DNA from: a bacterium
GTDB lineage: Bacteria > Actinomycetota > Acidimicrobiia > Acidimicrobiales > Bin134
DNA: 8,166 nt
Assembly: GCA_028820035.1 (NCBI GenBank)
Contig: JAPPKI010000494.1
Span: forward strand, 1 to 8,166
Direction: 5' to 3'
The notes below the pieces were generated by a model, which saw only the letters and a program-made list of their open reading frames with translations, was not told the origin of the DNA and made no database searches. Both the position numbers and the translations under genes were made by a program. Each line of letters opens with the position of its first letter. Positions within the stretch are counted from its first letter, which is position 1. Below are positions 1 through 6,512 of this stretch, piece by piece.

Positions 1-2
1 CC

Positions 3-758
3 TTCCATGTGATCGCCCCGTCGCTTCCTGGCTACGGCTTTTCGGGGCCAACCGCCGACCGGGGATGGGACACCGTCCGCACTGCCAAGGCATTTTCCGA
101 GCTGATGGGACGTTTGGGATACGACCGCTACGGGGCCCAGGGGGGTGATTGGGGCTCGATGGTCTCCCAGAACATTGGGCGCTGTGACCCCGAACACTGC
201 GAGGCCGTCCATGTGAACTTCTTGTTCGCCACGGCACCAGAGGATGGGCCCGGCGAGCTCACCGAGGCCGAGCAGGCCGGGTTGGGCCGTGCCAACCTCT
301 ATTTCACCGAGGGCGCGGGCTATATGCAGATCCAGAGCACCAAGCCCCAGACTCTGGCCTATGGCCTGACCGACTCCGCCGTCGGGCAGCTGGCCTGGAT
401 AGCCGAGAAATTCCTGGCCTGGACCGACAACGACGGCACCATCGAATCGGCGGTGAGCCGGGATCGACTCCTCACCAACATCTCCCTGTACTGGTTCACA
501 GCCACCGGAGGATCGTCGGCCCGCATGTACTACGAGACGTTGCGCCCTGGTGCAGCCGGATTGGGCGGCCCTCTCAGCACCCCTCTGGGGATGGCCAGCT
601 TTCCCATGGAGATCATGCAGGCCCCCCGGCGCTGGTTGGAGGACAACTACAACATCGTCCACTGGTCCGACATGGCCGAGGGAGGGCACTTCGCCGCCAT
701 GGAGGAACCCGAAGCGCTGGCGCAAGACATCCGCGAGTTCTTCCGACGCTTTCGGTAG
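3..758 (+). CDS. Epoxide hydrolase, alpha/beta-hydrolase fold (5' partial)
   Basis: The C-terminal part of an epoxide hydrolase, which opens epoxides to vicinal diols through a covalent ester on an aspartate. The frame is open to the left edge and reads FHVIAPSLPGYGFSGP, a conserved internal stretch, so the GTG at 9 is an internal valine codon and the true start lies outside the window. Counting that valine as residue 1, the nucleophile is Asp47 in GGDWGS. The cap region carries Tyr161 (SLYWFT) and Tyr174/175 (ARMYYE), candidates for the epoxide-polarising tyrosines. The general base is His227 in GGHFAAMEEP. The acid is probably Glu201 in FPMEI, 26 residues before the histidine, matching the glutamate of microsomal epoxide hydrolases rather than the aspartate of the Aspergillus niger enzyme. 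The N-terminal EHN domain and oxyanion HGW motif would be upstream. The family is usually near 380 residues and about 250 are visible. The stop is 12 bases before murT. The substrate is unknown. Confidence 0.9.
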   Translation, partial: FHVIAPSLPGYGFSGPTADRGWDTVRTAKAFSELMGRLGYDRYGAQGGDWGSMVSQNIGRCDPEHCEAVHVNFLFATAPEDGPGELTEAEQAGLGRANLYFTEGAGYMQIQSTKPQTLAYGLTDSAVGQLAWIAEKFLAWTDNDGTIESAVSRDRLLTNISLYWFTATGGSSARMYYETLRPGAAGLGGPLSTPLGMASFPMEIMQAPRRWLEDNYNIVHWSDMAEGGHFAAMEEPEALAQDIREFFRRFR

Positions 759-770
759 TAATACATAACT
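759..770 (+). promoter_or_regulatory. Possible leaderless -10 region before murT
   Basis: The 12-base gap TAATACATAACT between the epoxide hydrolase stop and the murT ATG is a sharp AT-rich island in GC-rich DNA. TAATAC (759-764) sits where a -10 hexamer would sit if transcription began at the A of the ATG. No Shine-Dalgarno sequence precedes the ATG, which fits a leaderless start. Against this, the hexamer lacks the final T of the usual TAnnnT pattern and no -35 was recognised. The gap may simply be a spacer within a longer operon. Confidence 0.25.
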
Positions 771-2156
771 ATGAGGATGCCGTCGCTGCCTCAGGGATTG
801 GCTGCCGGTGCGGCCCGAGGTGCAGGACGGCTGTCCCAGAAGCTCGGACGGGGCGGAGGCACCACCATTCCCGGTCTACTGCTCAATCGATTGCGACCGG
901 AGGCCACCGCAGAGATGGCCCTGGCCGTCCCCGGCGGCGTGATCCTCCTTTCGGGAACCAACGGCAAGACCACCACCGCCCGGCTGGTTCGGGCCGCCCT
1001 CGACGCTTCGGGAACTCGAGTGGTGGCCAACACCGCCGGCTCCAATCTGGAGCGGGGGGTGGCCACCGCACTGCTCAACGCCGAAGGGGCCGAAGTAGCC
1101 CTGTTCGAAGTGGACGAAGCCGCTCTGCCGGGGCTGATTGCCCAGACCAGGCCGCGAATAGTCACCCTGATGAACCTGTTCCGGGACCAGCTCGACCGCT
1201 ACGGCGAACTCGAACACCTGGTGGACCGCTGGCGGGACGCAGTGGCCGAACTCGACCCAGCCGCAACCGTGATCTACAACGCCGACGATCCTGCGGTGGC
1301 TGAAATTGCCGCCCGGCACCCCAACTCCGTGTCATACGGCATCGAAGACCCCCGAGTGGGCCGTGACCGCCTGCCTCACGCGGCCGATACCACCGAATGC
1401 CGCCACTGCGGCGCCTCGCTGCACTACGAAATGGTCACCATCGCCCACCTCGGCCGTTGGTCCTGTTCGGAGTGCGGTTTGGCCCGGGTCCAGCCTGATG
1501 TAAGAGCCACCCGGGTGGAGTTGCACGGGTTGGACGGCCAGCGGCTGGCCATCGCCACCCCTCAGGGCCCGATTGAGCTGTCGCTGCGATTGCCGGGCAT
1601 GCACAACTCCTACAACGCCCTCGCCGCCACCGCCACCGCGGTCGCCCTCAGCCTGACCCCAGAAACCATCGGCCCCGCGCTGGCCAAGCGGGAGGCTGCG
1701 TTCGGACGGGCCGAGCGCACCCAGATCGACAAGGTCAAAGTGACCACGCTGCTTGCCAAGAACCCGGCCGGGGCCAACGAGAACATTCGCACCATGTTGC
1801 TGGAAGACCACCCCCTGCACCTGTTGGTACTGCTCAACGATCGCACCGCCGACGGGCAAGACATTTCGTGGATCTGGGACGTGGACTACGAGATGCTGCT
1901 GGACAGCGACCAGCTGGCGTCGCTTACCGTGAGCGGCGACCGGGCCTACGACATGGCGCTGCGATTCCGCTACGCCGGATTCGAACCCGACCGGTTGTCG
2001 GTGGTTCCCTCGGTACCCGCCGCTCTCAACGCCGCTTTGCAGTCCAGCAGTTCCACTGGCGATCTCTACGTGCTCCCCACCTACACCGCCCTGCTCGAGT
2101 TCCAGGCTGTGCTGGCCGACCGAGGGCTCGTCCCCTCCTTCTGGGAGGATCGATGA
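771..2156 (+). CDS. murT: MurT, Mur-ligase-like subunit of lipid II isoglutaminyl synthase
   Basis: The 461-residue catalytic subunit of MurT/GatD, which amidates the alpha-carboxyl of D-Glu in the lipid II stem peptide to D-isoglutamine using ATP and ammonia from GatD. It acts at the cytoplasmic face of the membrane. The Mur-ligase central domain shows the ATP-binding P-loop SGTNGKTTT (residues 61-69), then NTAGSNLERGVATALL and FEVDEA. A four-cysteine zinc ribbon typical of MurT is inserted at Cys210, Cys213, Cys232 and Cys235. The C-terminal DUF1727 domain begins near residue 320 with TTLLAKNPAGANENIR and contains NDRTADGQDISWIWD (356-370), the region holding the aspartate reported to complete the GatD catalytic triad. 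Exactly which aspartate aligns was not resolved. Length is normal for MurT. The ATG at 771 was chosen because the preceding stop leaves only 12 bases; the ATG at 777 is an alternative. The end overlaps gatD by four bases. Confidence 0.95.
   Translation: MRMPSLPQGLAAGAARGAGRLSQKLGRGGGTTIPGLLLNRLRPEATAEMALAVPGGVILLSGTNGKTTTARLVRAALDASGTRVVANTAGSNLERGVATALLNAEGAEVALFEVDEAALPGLIAQTRPRIVTLMNLFRDQLDRYGELEHLVDRWRDAVAELDPAATVIYNADDPAVAEIAARHPNSVSYGIEDPRVGRDRLPHAADTTECRHCGASLHYEMVTIAHLGRWSCSECGLARVQPDVRATRVELHGLDGQRLAIATPQGPIELSLRLPGMHNSYNALAATATAVALSLTPETIGPALAKREAAFGRAERTQIDKVKVTTLLAKNPAGANENIRTMLLEDHPLHLLVLLNDRTADGQDISWIWDVDYEMLLDSDQLASLTVSGDRAYDMALRFRYAGFEPDRLSVVPSVPAALNAALQSSSSTGDLYVLPTYTALLEFQAVLADRGLVPSFWEDR
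2143..2148 (+). promoter_or_regulatory. Shine-Dalgarno sequence of gatD
   Basis: GGGAGG lies four bases before the ATG at 2153, inside the last codons of murT. It is the clearest Shine-Dalgarno match in the window. It fixes the gatD start at 2153 rather than at upstream in-frame start codons inside murT, such as the one at 1868. Confidence 0.7.
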
Positions 2157-2899
2157 GCATCGGCCAGCCCACCGTCAGGCTCTGCCACCTGTACCCGGAA
2201 CACCTGAATATCTATGCCGACCGGGGGAACATCGCTGTGTTCCAACGCCGCCTGGAATGGCGGGCGCTGTCCCTGGAGGTGGTCGAAGTCGGGCTTGGTG
2301 ATCCCATCCCCAGCGATTGCCATCTCTACTACCTGGGCGGTGGCCAAGACCGCGACCAGATGCTGGTGGCCGATGACCTGGTCCAGAAGGCCAATCCACT
2401 GCGCCACGCTGCCCACGACGGCGCCGTCGTGTTGGGAGTGTGCGGCGGCTACCAGCTCTTGGGACACTGCTATTCCGGCGCCGACGGCCGGTCAATGCCC
2501 GGCATCGGGCTGTTGGACTTGGAGACCACTGCGGGAAGCAGCCGCCTCATCGGTGACGTCGTGCTGGACGTGACCCTGGGCGGTCAGACCCGCACGGTGG
2601 TCGGCTACGAGAACCATGCCGGACGCACCCATCTGGGCGGGGGGTGTACGCCTCTTGGCCACGTGCGCCGGGGGCACGGCAACAACGGGGACGACGGCTG
2701 TGAGGGGGCGGTGGCCGGTCGGTGCCTCGGCACGTACTTGCACGGACCGCTCCTGCCCAAGAACCCCTGGATGGCCGATACTCTGCTGGGCTGGGCTCTG
2801 GAGCACGCCGGCTTTGGGGTGGACTTGGAGCCTCTGGACGACGGACTTGAATCGGCAGCCCACGGGGCGGCCGCCACCAGAGCAGGACGAAAGCGATGA
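2153..2899 (+). CDS. gatD: GatD, glutamine amidotransferase subunit of lipid II isoglutaminyl synthase
   Basis: A 248-residue class I glutamine amidotransferase that hydrolyses glutamine and passes ammonia to MurT for amidation of lipid II D-Glu. The N-terminus (RLCHLYPEHLNIYADRGNI) is the characteristic GatD/CobQ-like start. The nucleophile is Cys97 in GVCGGYQLLG and the catalytic histidine is His197 in GTYLHGPLLPKNP. Between them lie GYENHAGRT and the GNNGDDGCEG loop, both typical of GatD. The third member of the triad is supplied by MurT, so a missing Glu after the His is expected. The frame is open back to 1868, but that extension lies in murT coding sequence and would add 95 non-homologous residues. 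The ATG at 2153 has a good ribosome-binding site, overlaps the murT stop as ATGA, and gives the family length. Co-expression with murT is normal for this heterodimer. Confidence 0.95.
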   Translation: MSIGQPTVRLCHLYPEHLNIYADRGNIAVFQRRLEWRALSLEVVEVGLGDPIPSDCHLYYLGGGQDRDQMLVADDLVQKANPLRHAAHDGAVVLGVCGGYQLLGHCYSGADGRSMPGIGLLDLETTAGSSRLIGDVVLDVTLGGQTRTVVGYENHAGRTHLGGGCTPLGHVRRGHGNNGDDGCEGAVAGRCLGTYLHGPLLPKNPWMADTLLGWALEHAGFGVDLEPLDDGLESAAHGAAATRAGRKR

Positions 2900-3852
2900 G
2901 CGACCACTCCACTATTCCCCGCCCGGTCATCGTCGACACAGACCCTGGCCAAGACGACGCCATCGCCATCCTGGCCGCATTGGCCTCCCCCGAACTCGAG
3001 GTGCTGGGCATCACCGCGGTGGCCGGAAACGTGCCTTTGGACCTGACCGCCCGCAACGCCCTCATCCTGGTGGAGCTGGCTGGTCGCCCCGACGTCCCCG
3101 TGTTCGCCGGCTGCGATCGCCCGCTGCGCCGGGATCTGGTGACCGCTGAGCACGTCCACGGCAAAACCGGCATCGACGGTGCTGACCTGCCCGATCCCGT
3201 TACTCCACTGCAACCTCAGCACGCGGTGGACTGGATGATCGAGACGCTCCTGGCCGCTGGGGAGCGGGAGATCACCATTTGCCCGGTGGGGCCGATGACC
3301 AATGTGGCCACTGTGCTGGAGACCGCCCCGGAGGCGGCCAAGCACATTCGGGAGATCGTGTGTATGGGTGGCGGGTTCTTCGGCGGGGGCAACACCACCC
3401 CTACCGCGGAGTTCAACGTGTTCGTAGACCCCGACGCCGCTCAGATCGTCCTCCACTGCGGTGCCCCGGTCACCATGCTCCCCCTTGACGTAACCCACAA
3501 GGCGCTGATGACCGACGCCTGGATAAACCAAGTGCGGGCCCTGGGCACCCGTACCGGGGCAGCCGCCGCGGGAATGCTGGACTTCTACGAGCGCTTCGAC
3601 GTGGACAAATACGGCACCTTCGGCGGTCCTCTGCACGATCCCAACGTGATCGCCTACCTACTGCGCCCGCACCTCTACGGCGGGCGCCACTGCAACGTGG
3701 AGGTGGAGACCCAATCCCCTCTCACTATGGGCATGACCGTGGTGGATTGGTGGGACGTCACCGATCGGCCGTCCAACTGCCAGTTCATCACCGAAGTGGA
3801 CTCTGACGGCTTCTACGCCCTGCTCTTGGACCTCCTCGCCCGCCTTCCATAG
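2896..3852 (+). CDS. Inosine-uridine preferring nucleoside hydrolase family protein
   Basis: A 318-residue enzyme expected to cleave the N-glycosidic bond of ribonucleosides, releasing base and ribose for salvage, with a bound calcium ion. The family signature VDTDPGQDDAIAI is at residues 13-25, giving metal/ribose ligands Asp14, Asp16, Asp20 and Asp21. Asn45 (AVAGN), His88 (HGKTGIDG), Asn174 (AEFNVFVDPDAA) and His247-Asp248 (LHDPN) match the conserved active-site positions of the family. The length is typical. No signal peptide is seen, so it is probably cytoplasmic. The ATG at 2896 overlaps the gatD stop as ATGA, and AGGA at 2884-2887 is a weak ribosome-binding site. This implies translation coupled to gatD, an unexpected partner. 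Purine versus pyrimidine preference cannot be told, and some members act on non-nucleoside ribosides. Confidence 0.9.
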   Translation: MSDHSTIPRPVIVDTDPGQDDAIAILAALASPELEVLGITAVAGNVPLDLTARNALILVELAGRPDVPVFAGCDRPLRRDLVTAEHVHGKTGIDGADLPDPVTPLQPQHAVDWMIETLLAAGEREITICPVGPMTNVATVLETAPEAAKHIREIVCMGGGFFGGGNTTPTAEFNVFVDPDAAQIVLHCGAPVTMLPLDVTHKALMTDAWINQVRALGTRTGAAAAGMLDFYERFDVDKYGTFGGPLHDPNVIAYLLRPHLYGGRHCNVEVETQSPLTMGMTVVDWWDVTDRPSNCQFITEVDSDGFYALLLDLLARLP

Positions 3853-3864
3853 CCGCGGACAGGG

Positions 3865-5037
3865 TCAGTAGGTGCTGACTGTCAGCGCTTCGATCTCGGC
3901 GTCGTCGTAGCCCAGCTCGACGAGAATCTCCTGCGTGTGGTGACCAGGGTGGACGGGACCGGCGCCCACCGCAGCCGGGGTGGCAGAGAAGGTGAGGGGA
4001 AGTCGCAGCACCGCCAGCTCCCCGCCATCGGGGTCGGGAACCATCGAGAAGATGTTCAGGTGCTCCACTTGAGGGTCGGCAAACGTCTCGTCAACCGCCA
4101 GCACCGGTCCGCAAGGGCACCCCGCGGCGTTGAGCCGCTCCACCCATTCGGCGGTGGTGGCGGTGGCCAAGCGCTGCTCGATGATCTCATCCAGTTCGAT
4201 GCGGTGGGCCGTGCGGGCGTTGCGGTCGGCGAATCGGGGATCGGCCACCAGCTCCGGAGCGCCCAGCGCCTCGGCGAAGGTCTCCCACCGGGACATTGGG
4301 GCCACGTTGACGTGCCCATCGGCGGTGGCGAACATGCCCATCGGAACGATGGTGGGATGGTTGTTGCCCTCCTGGGGCGGGACCTCGCCGTCGGTCAGCC
4401 AGCGCACCGCCTGGAAGTCCATGAAGTTGATGGCCGCTTCCAGCAGCGACGTGTGGACCCACTGGCCCCTCCCAGTGCGCTCCCGCGCCAACAGCGCGGC
4501 CAGCACCCCCTGGGTGAGGAACGTTCCTGCCGCCGTGTCGGAGATGGCAATCCCCACCCGCCAGGGCCCGCTCCCCGGTGGACCGGTCACGCTCATCAGC
4601 CCGCTCAGCCCTTGGGCGATCTGGTCTACCCCAGGACGGTTGGCATACGGCCCTTCTTGTCCGAACCCCGAAAGGCTGGCGTAAACCAACCGAGGGTTGC
4701 GGGCCGACAACACCTCGTATCCAATGCCCAGGCGGTCTTTCACCGCTGGCCGATAGTTCTCTACCACCACGTCAGCCCGATCAGTCAGCCGGAAAAACGC
4801 CTCCCGGGCCCGGTCGTCGGTCAAGTCCAGACCCATCGACCGCTTGTTGCGCTGAAGGTTGTAGGTGTCGGATCCGCCCAGGGAATAGGGACTGGGCTCG
4901 ACGACGCGGATCACCTCAGCCCCCATGTCGGCCAGCTGTCGGGTGCATGTCGGGCCGGCTCGGGCCCTGGTGAGATCGACCACCTGAAGGCCGGCCAGCG
5001 GCCCATTTCCGGCTTCGGCTCGGTCGTATAGGGCCAT
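3865..5037 (-). CDS. CaiB/BaiF family (class III) CoA-transferase
   Basis: A 390-residue member of the family III CoA-transferases, which move CoA between carboxylic acids through aspartyl-CoA intermediates. The N-terminus GPLAGLQVVDLTRARAGPT (residues 12-30) followed by LADMGAEVIRVVEP (35-48) is the family's Rossmann start. RNKRSMGLDL (64-72 region), VVENYRPAVKDRLGIGY and YASLSGFGQEGPYANRPGVD follow in the usual order. The catalytic aspartate is Asp167 in VGIAISDTAAG, the position of Asp169 in formyl-CoA transferase. GRGQWVHTSLLEA is also conserved. The length is normal (about 380-420). Acceptor and donor acids cannot be deduced. The start is opposite the crotonase gene, 17 bases between the ATGs. 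The 3' end converges on the nucleoside hydrolase with a 12-base gap. A function in fatty-acid, carnitine-like or aromatic-acid catabolism is inference from family and neighbour. Confidence 0.92.
   Translation of the reverse strand: MALYDRAEAGNGPLAGLQVVDLTRARAGPTCTRQLADMGAEVIRVVEPSPYSLGGSDTYNLQRNKRSMGLDLTDDRAREAFFRLTDRADVVVENYRPAVKDRLGIGYEVLSARNPRLVYASLSGFGQEGPYANRPGVDQIAQGLSGLMSVTGPPGSGPWRVGIAISDTAAGTFLTQGVLAALLARERTGRGQWVHTSLLEAAINFMDFQAVRWLTDGEVPPQEGNNHPTIVPMGMFATADGHVNVAPMSRWETFAEALGAPELVADPRFADRNARTAHRIELDEIIEQRLATATTAEWVERLNAAGCPCGPVLAVDETFADPQVEHLNIFSMVPDPDGGELAVLRLPLTFSATPAAVGAGPVHPGHHTQEILVELGYDDAEIEALTVSTY
3874..3886. repeat. Short perfect inverted repeat near the convergent gene ends
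   Basis: GCTGACTGTCAGC is a six-base-pair palindrome with a one-base centre, in the last codons of the CoA-transferase. A second GTCAG copy at 3864-3868 could pair with CTGAC at 3875-3879. It lies 22 bases past the nucleoside hydrolase stop, where a bidirectional terminator might be expected. No T-tract follows on either strand and the loop is too tight for a classical hairpin, so terminator function is doubtful. Confidence 0.25.
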
Positions 5038-5054
5038 CGTGCTACTACTACCCC
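5038..5054. promoter_or_regulatory. 17-base divergent intergenic region, possible back-to-back leaderless promoters
   Basis: CGTGCTACTACTACCCC separates the outward-facing ATGs of the CoA-transferase and the crotonase gene. Neither side has a Shine-Dalgarno sequence. On the plus strand TACTAC (5043-5048) and on the minus strand TAGTAG (5050-5045) each lie where a -10 hexamer would be if transcription started at or one base before the ATG. Both lack the final T of TAnnnT, and the CTA triplet repeat makes a chance fit more likely. Any -35 elements would lie inside the opposite gene. Confidence 0.3.
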
Positions 5055-5852
5055 ATGGGCCAGACTGTGGACACCGGAACCGACAAGCTGATCGCCGATA
5101 TCGAGGGCGCGGTCGGCCGCATTGTGTTCAACAATCCTGAGCGGCACAACGCCATCACCACCGACATGTTCGCGGCGCTGGCCGCCGTTGTCGACGCCTA
5201 CGAGCAAGACCCGGAAATCCGGGTGGTGGTCATCTCCGGTGCGGGAGACCGGGCGTTCGCCTCTGGCGCCGACATCGGAAGCCTGGACTCCGCTCGGGGA
5301 CCGAGCAGCGACCCCTCACCCGACGATGCCCGCACCAGCCGGGGACCGGCCGCGCTGGGTCGACTGACCAAGCCACTGATTGCCGCGGTAAACGGGTACT
5401 GCCTCGGAGGGGGGCTGCTGGTGGCCCTCCACGCCGATCTGCTGGTGGCCACCGACCGCTCGCAGTTCGGCATCCCCGCGGCCCGTCTGGGAGTGGGTTA
5501 TCCCATCGAGGGCGTCGAGCAGCTTGTGGACCGGGTGGGCGATGCCAACGCGGCGCGCATCTTGATGACCGGGGACCGGATCAGCGCTGAGGAGGCAGCC
5601 CGCATGGACCTCGCCCACTCGGTGGTGCCCGCCGACGAGCTCGACCACGAAGTCGGCAAGCTCTGCTCCCGCCTGGTGGCCAATGCCCCGCTTACCCTGC
5701 GGGCGGTAAAGCTGTCCATCGCCGCAGCCACTGGCCGGGGCGATCGCCAAGAAGCCCTGAATGCCATCTCCGACTGTTGGGCCAGCGAGGATTTTGCCGA
5801 GGGACGGGCCGCTTTCGCCGAGCACCGCGACCCCCGTTTTCAGGGGCGTTGA
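5055..5852 (+). CDS. Crotonase-fold protein (enoyl-CoA hydratase/isomerase family), atypical active site
   Basis: A 265-residue crotonase-superfamily protein, which should bind an acyl-CoA and stabilise a thioester enolate. The oxyanion-hole segments are present: AFASGADIGSLDS (67-79) and NGYCLGGGL (113-121). However, by eye alignment with rat mitochondrial enoyl-CoA hydratase (GYALGGGCEL and FGQPE), the two catalytic glutamates correspond to Leu122 (GGGLLVAL) and Ala142 (FGIPAARLG). Normal hydration of enoyl-CoA is therefore unlikely. An isomerase, decarboxylase, thioesterase or hydrolase role using other residues is possible, as known for other crotonase members. A low-complexity Ser/Asp/Pro stretch (79-95) sits where the family has a variable loop after the first oxyanion segment. 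The ATG at 5055 is the start because the CoA-transferase begins just upstream; no ribosome-binding site is visible. The divergent neighbour also handles acyl-CoA, so a shared pathway is plausible but not shown. Confidence 0.85.
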   Translation: MGQTVDTGTDKLIADIEGAVGRIVFNNPERHNAITTDMFAALAAVVDAYEQDPEIRVVVISGAGDRAFASGADIGSLDSARGPSSDPSPDDARTSRGPAALGRLTKPLIAAVNGYCLGGGLLVALHADLLVATDRSQFGIPAARLGVGYPIEGVEQLVDRVGDANAARILMTGDRISAEEAARMDLAHSVVPADELDHEVGKLCSRLVANAPLTLRAVKLSIAAATGRGDRQEALNAISDCWASEDFAEGRAAFAEHRDPRFQGR

Positions 5853-5855
5853 GCG

Positions 5856-5861
5856 TAAAAT
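5856..5861 (+). promoter_or_regulatory. Possible -10 element (TAAAAT)
   Basis: TAAAAT lies in the 24-base gap after the crotonase stop and matches the actinobacterial TAnnnT -10 pattern. Transcription would begin about 7 bases downstream, leaving a leader under 10 bases before the ATG at 5877. No convincing -35 was found. It suggests that the two unknown genes form their own transcription unit. Confidence 0.35.
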
Positions 5862-5876
5862 CCAACCACTAGAGCT

Positions 5877-6512
5877 ATGTCCACAGTTGCCGCCTTCTTC
5901 GTCTTTCTTCTGATCATGCTGGCGCTGGCCACCTTGGCCATCATCTTGGATTGGATGGGCAAGCCCATCCGCCGCTCCTTTCGACCCCGTACCACCGGCA
6001 CGCCGGCCTGGCTGATGATTGACGCCCCCATGCCTCCTGAGGTTCCCGACACCACTTCAGCGCCGAGTGCTCGCAGTGATCTACCGGCGCTCCCCGCCGA
6101 ATCCACCACCATCCAACAGCCGGAGGTTCCACTTGGGCCTTTCGAAGAGCAGCACACCGAGTATCCCGCTCCCGACCCTGCCCCACAGCCAGAGGAGCCA
6201 ACGTCGTCGGGACCTTGGCAGGCGGGTGAATCCATCTTCAAGCTCACCCCTCGGGGTACCCCGCCGTCGATCACCGCGGTGCGCCGTCGCTACTGGAAGA
6301 ACCTGTCCGAGCGTCGATCCTCAGCGGTGTTCGGCGAGGACAATCGGACTCTGATGGCCGTCGGCCAAGCCCCCCAGCGCTTCAATCCCCGAACCGGCAC
6401 TATTGAGGAGCTAGACCTCCCCGAGTCCATGCTGCGGTACTGCTGGGCCACCAAGCGCAAGCCCACCCCCACCTGGGGAGACAGGGGGCTCGACCCCTTC
6501 GCCCAACCATGA
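5877..6512 (+). CDS. Single-pass membrane protein with Pro/Glu-rich linker and basic C-terminal domain, function unknown
   Basis: A 211-residue protein of unrecognised function. Residues 4-24 are a strongly hydrophobic helix (AAFFVFLLIMLALATLAIIL), followed by a basic flank KPIRRSFRPR (29-38). By the positive-inside rule this suggests a signal anchor with the rest in the cytoplasm; a cleavage site is not apparent. Residues about 50-125 are a Pro, Glu and Ser-rich, probably disordered linker. The C-terminal part (134-211) is basic and looks folded, with VRRRYWKNLSERR, GEDNRTLMAVGQAPQRFNP and RTGTIEELDLP. That last stretch recalls the segment before the catalytic motif in some LHH-type HNH toxins, but the His-His is absent, so no nuclease is claimed. 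The ATG follows a TAAAAT -10-like sequence; the only ribosome-binding hint is AGAG two bases away. It overlaps the next gene by ATGA, so the two products probably work together. Confidence 0.75.
   Translation: MSTVAAFFVFLLIMLALATLAIILDWMGKPIRRSFRPRTTGTPAWLMIDAPMPPEVPDTTSAPSARSDLPALPAESTTIQQPEVPLGPFEEQHTEYPAPDPAPQPEEPTSSGPWQAGESIFKLTPRGTPPSITAVRRRYWKNLSERRSSAVFGEDNRTLMAVGQAPQRFNPRTGTIEELDLPESMLRYCWATKRKPTPTWGDRGLDPFAQP

Noticed and set aside
9..11. GTG as a start codon for the epoxide hydrolase
   Set aside because: Reading continues upstream as FH before this valine in a conserved internal strand, and the EHN domain would be missing, so the gene is cut by the window edge.
1332..1859. Minus-strand open frame opposite murT
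   Set aside because: Antisense shadow over the zinc-ribbon and DUF1727 coding region; composition is typical of GC-rich reverse frames.
1868..2152. Upstream in-frame extension of gatD beginning inside murT
   Set aside because: The 95 extra residues are Arg/Gly-rich shadow translation of murT. The ATG at 2153 has a good Shine-Dalgarno sequence and gives the family length.
2605..3636. Long minus-strand open frame opposite gatD and the nucleoside hydrolase
   Set aside because: Antisense shadow in GC-rich DNA. The plus-strand proteins carry clear family motifs and this product has none.
3937..5031. Long plus-strand open frame opposite the CoA-transferase
   Set aside because: Its Gly/His/Arg-rich product matches nothing recognisable, while the minus-strand frame has the full family III motif set.
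5832..5846. CCCC-GTTTTCA-GGGG stem at the end of the crotonase gene as a terminator
   Set aside because: Only a four-pair stem, inside coding sequence and without a T-tract.
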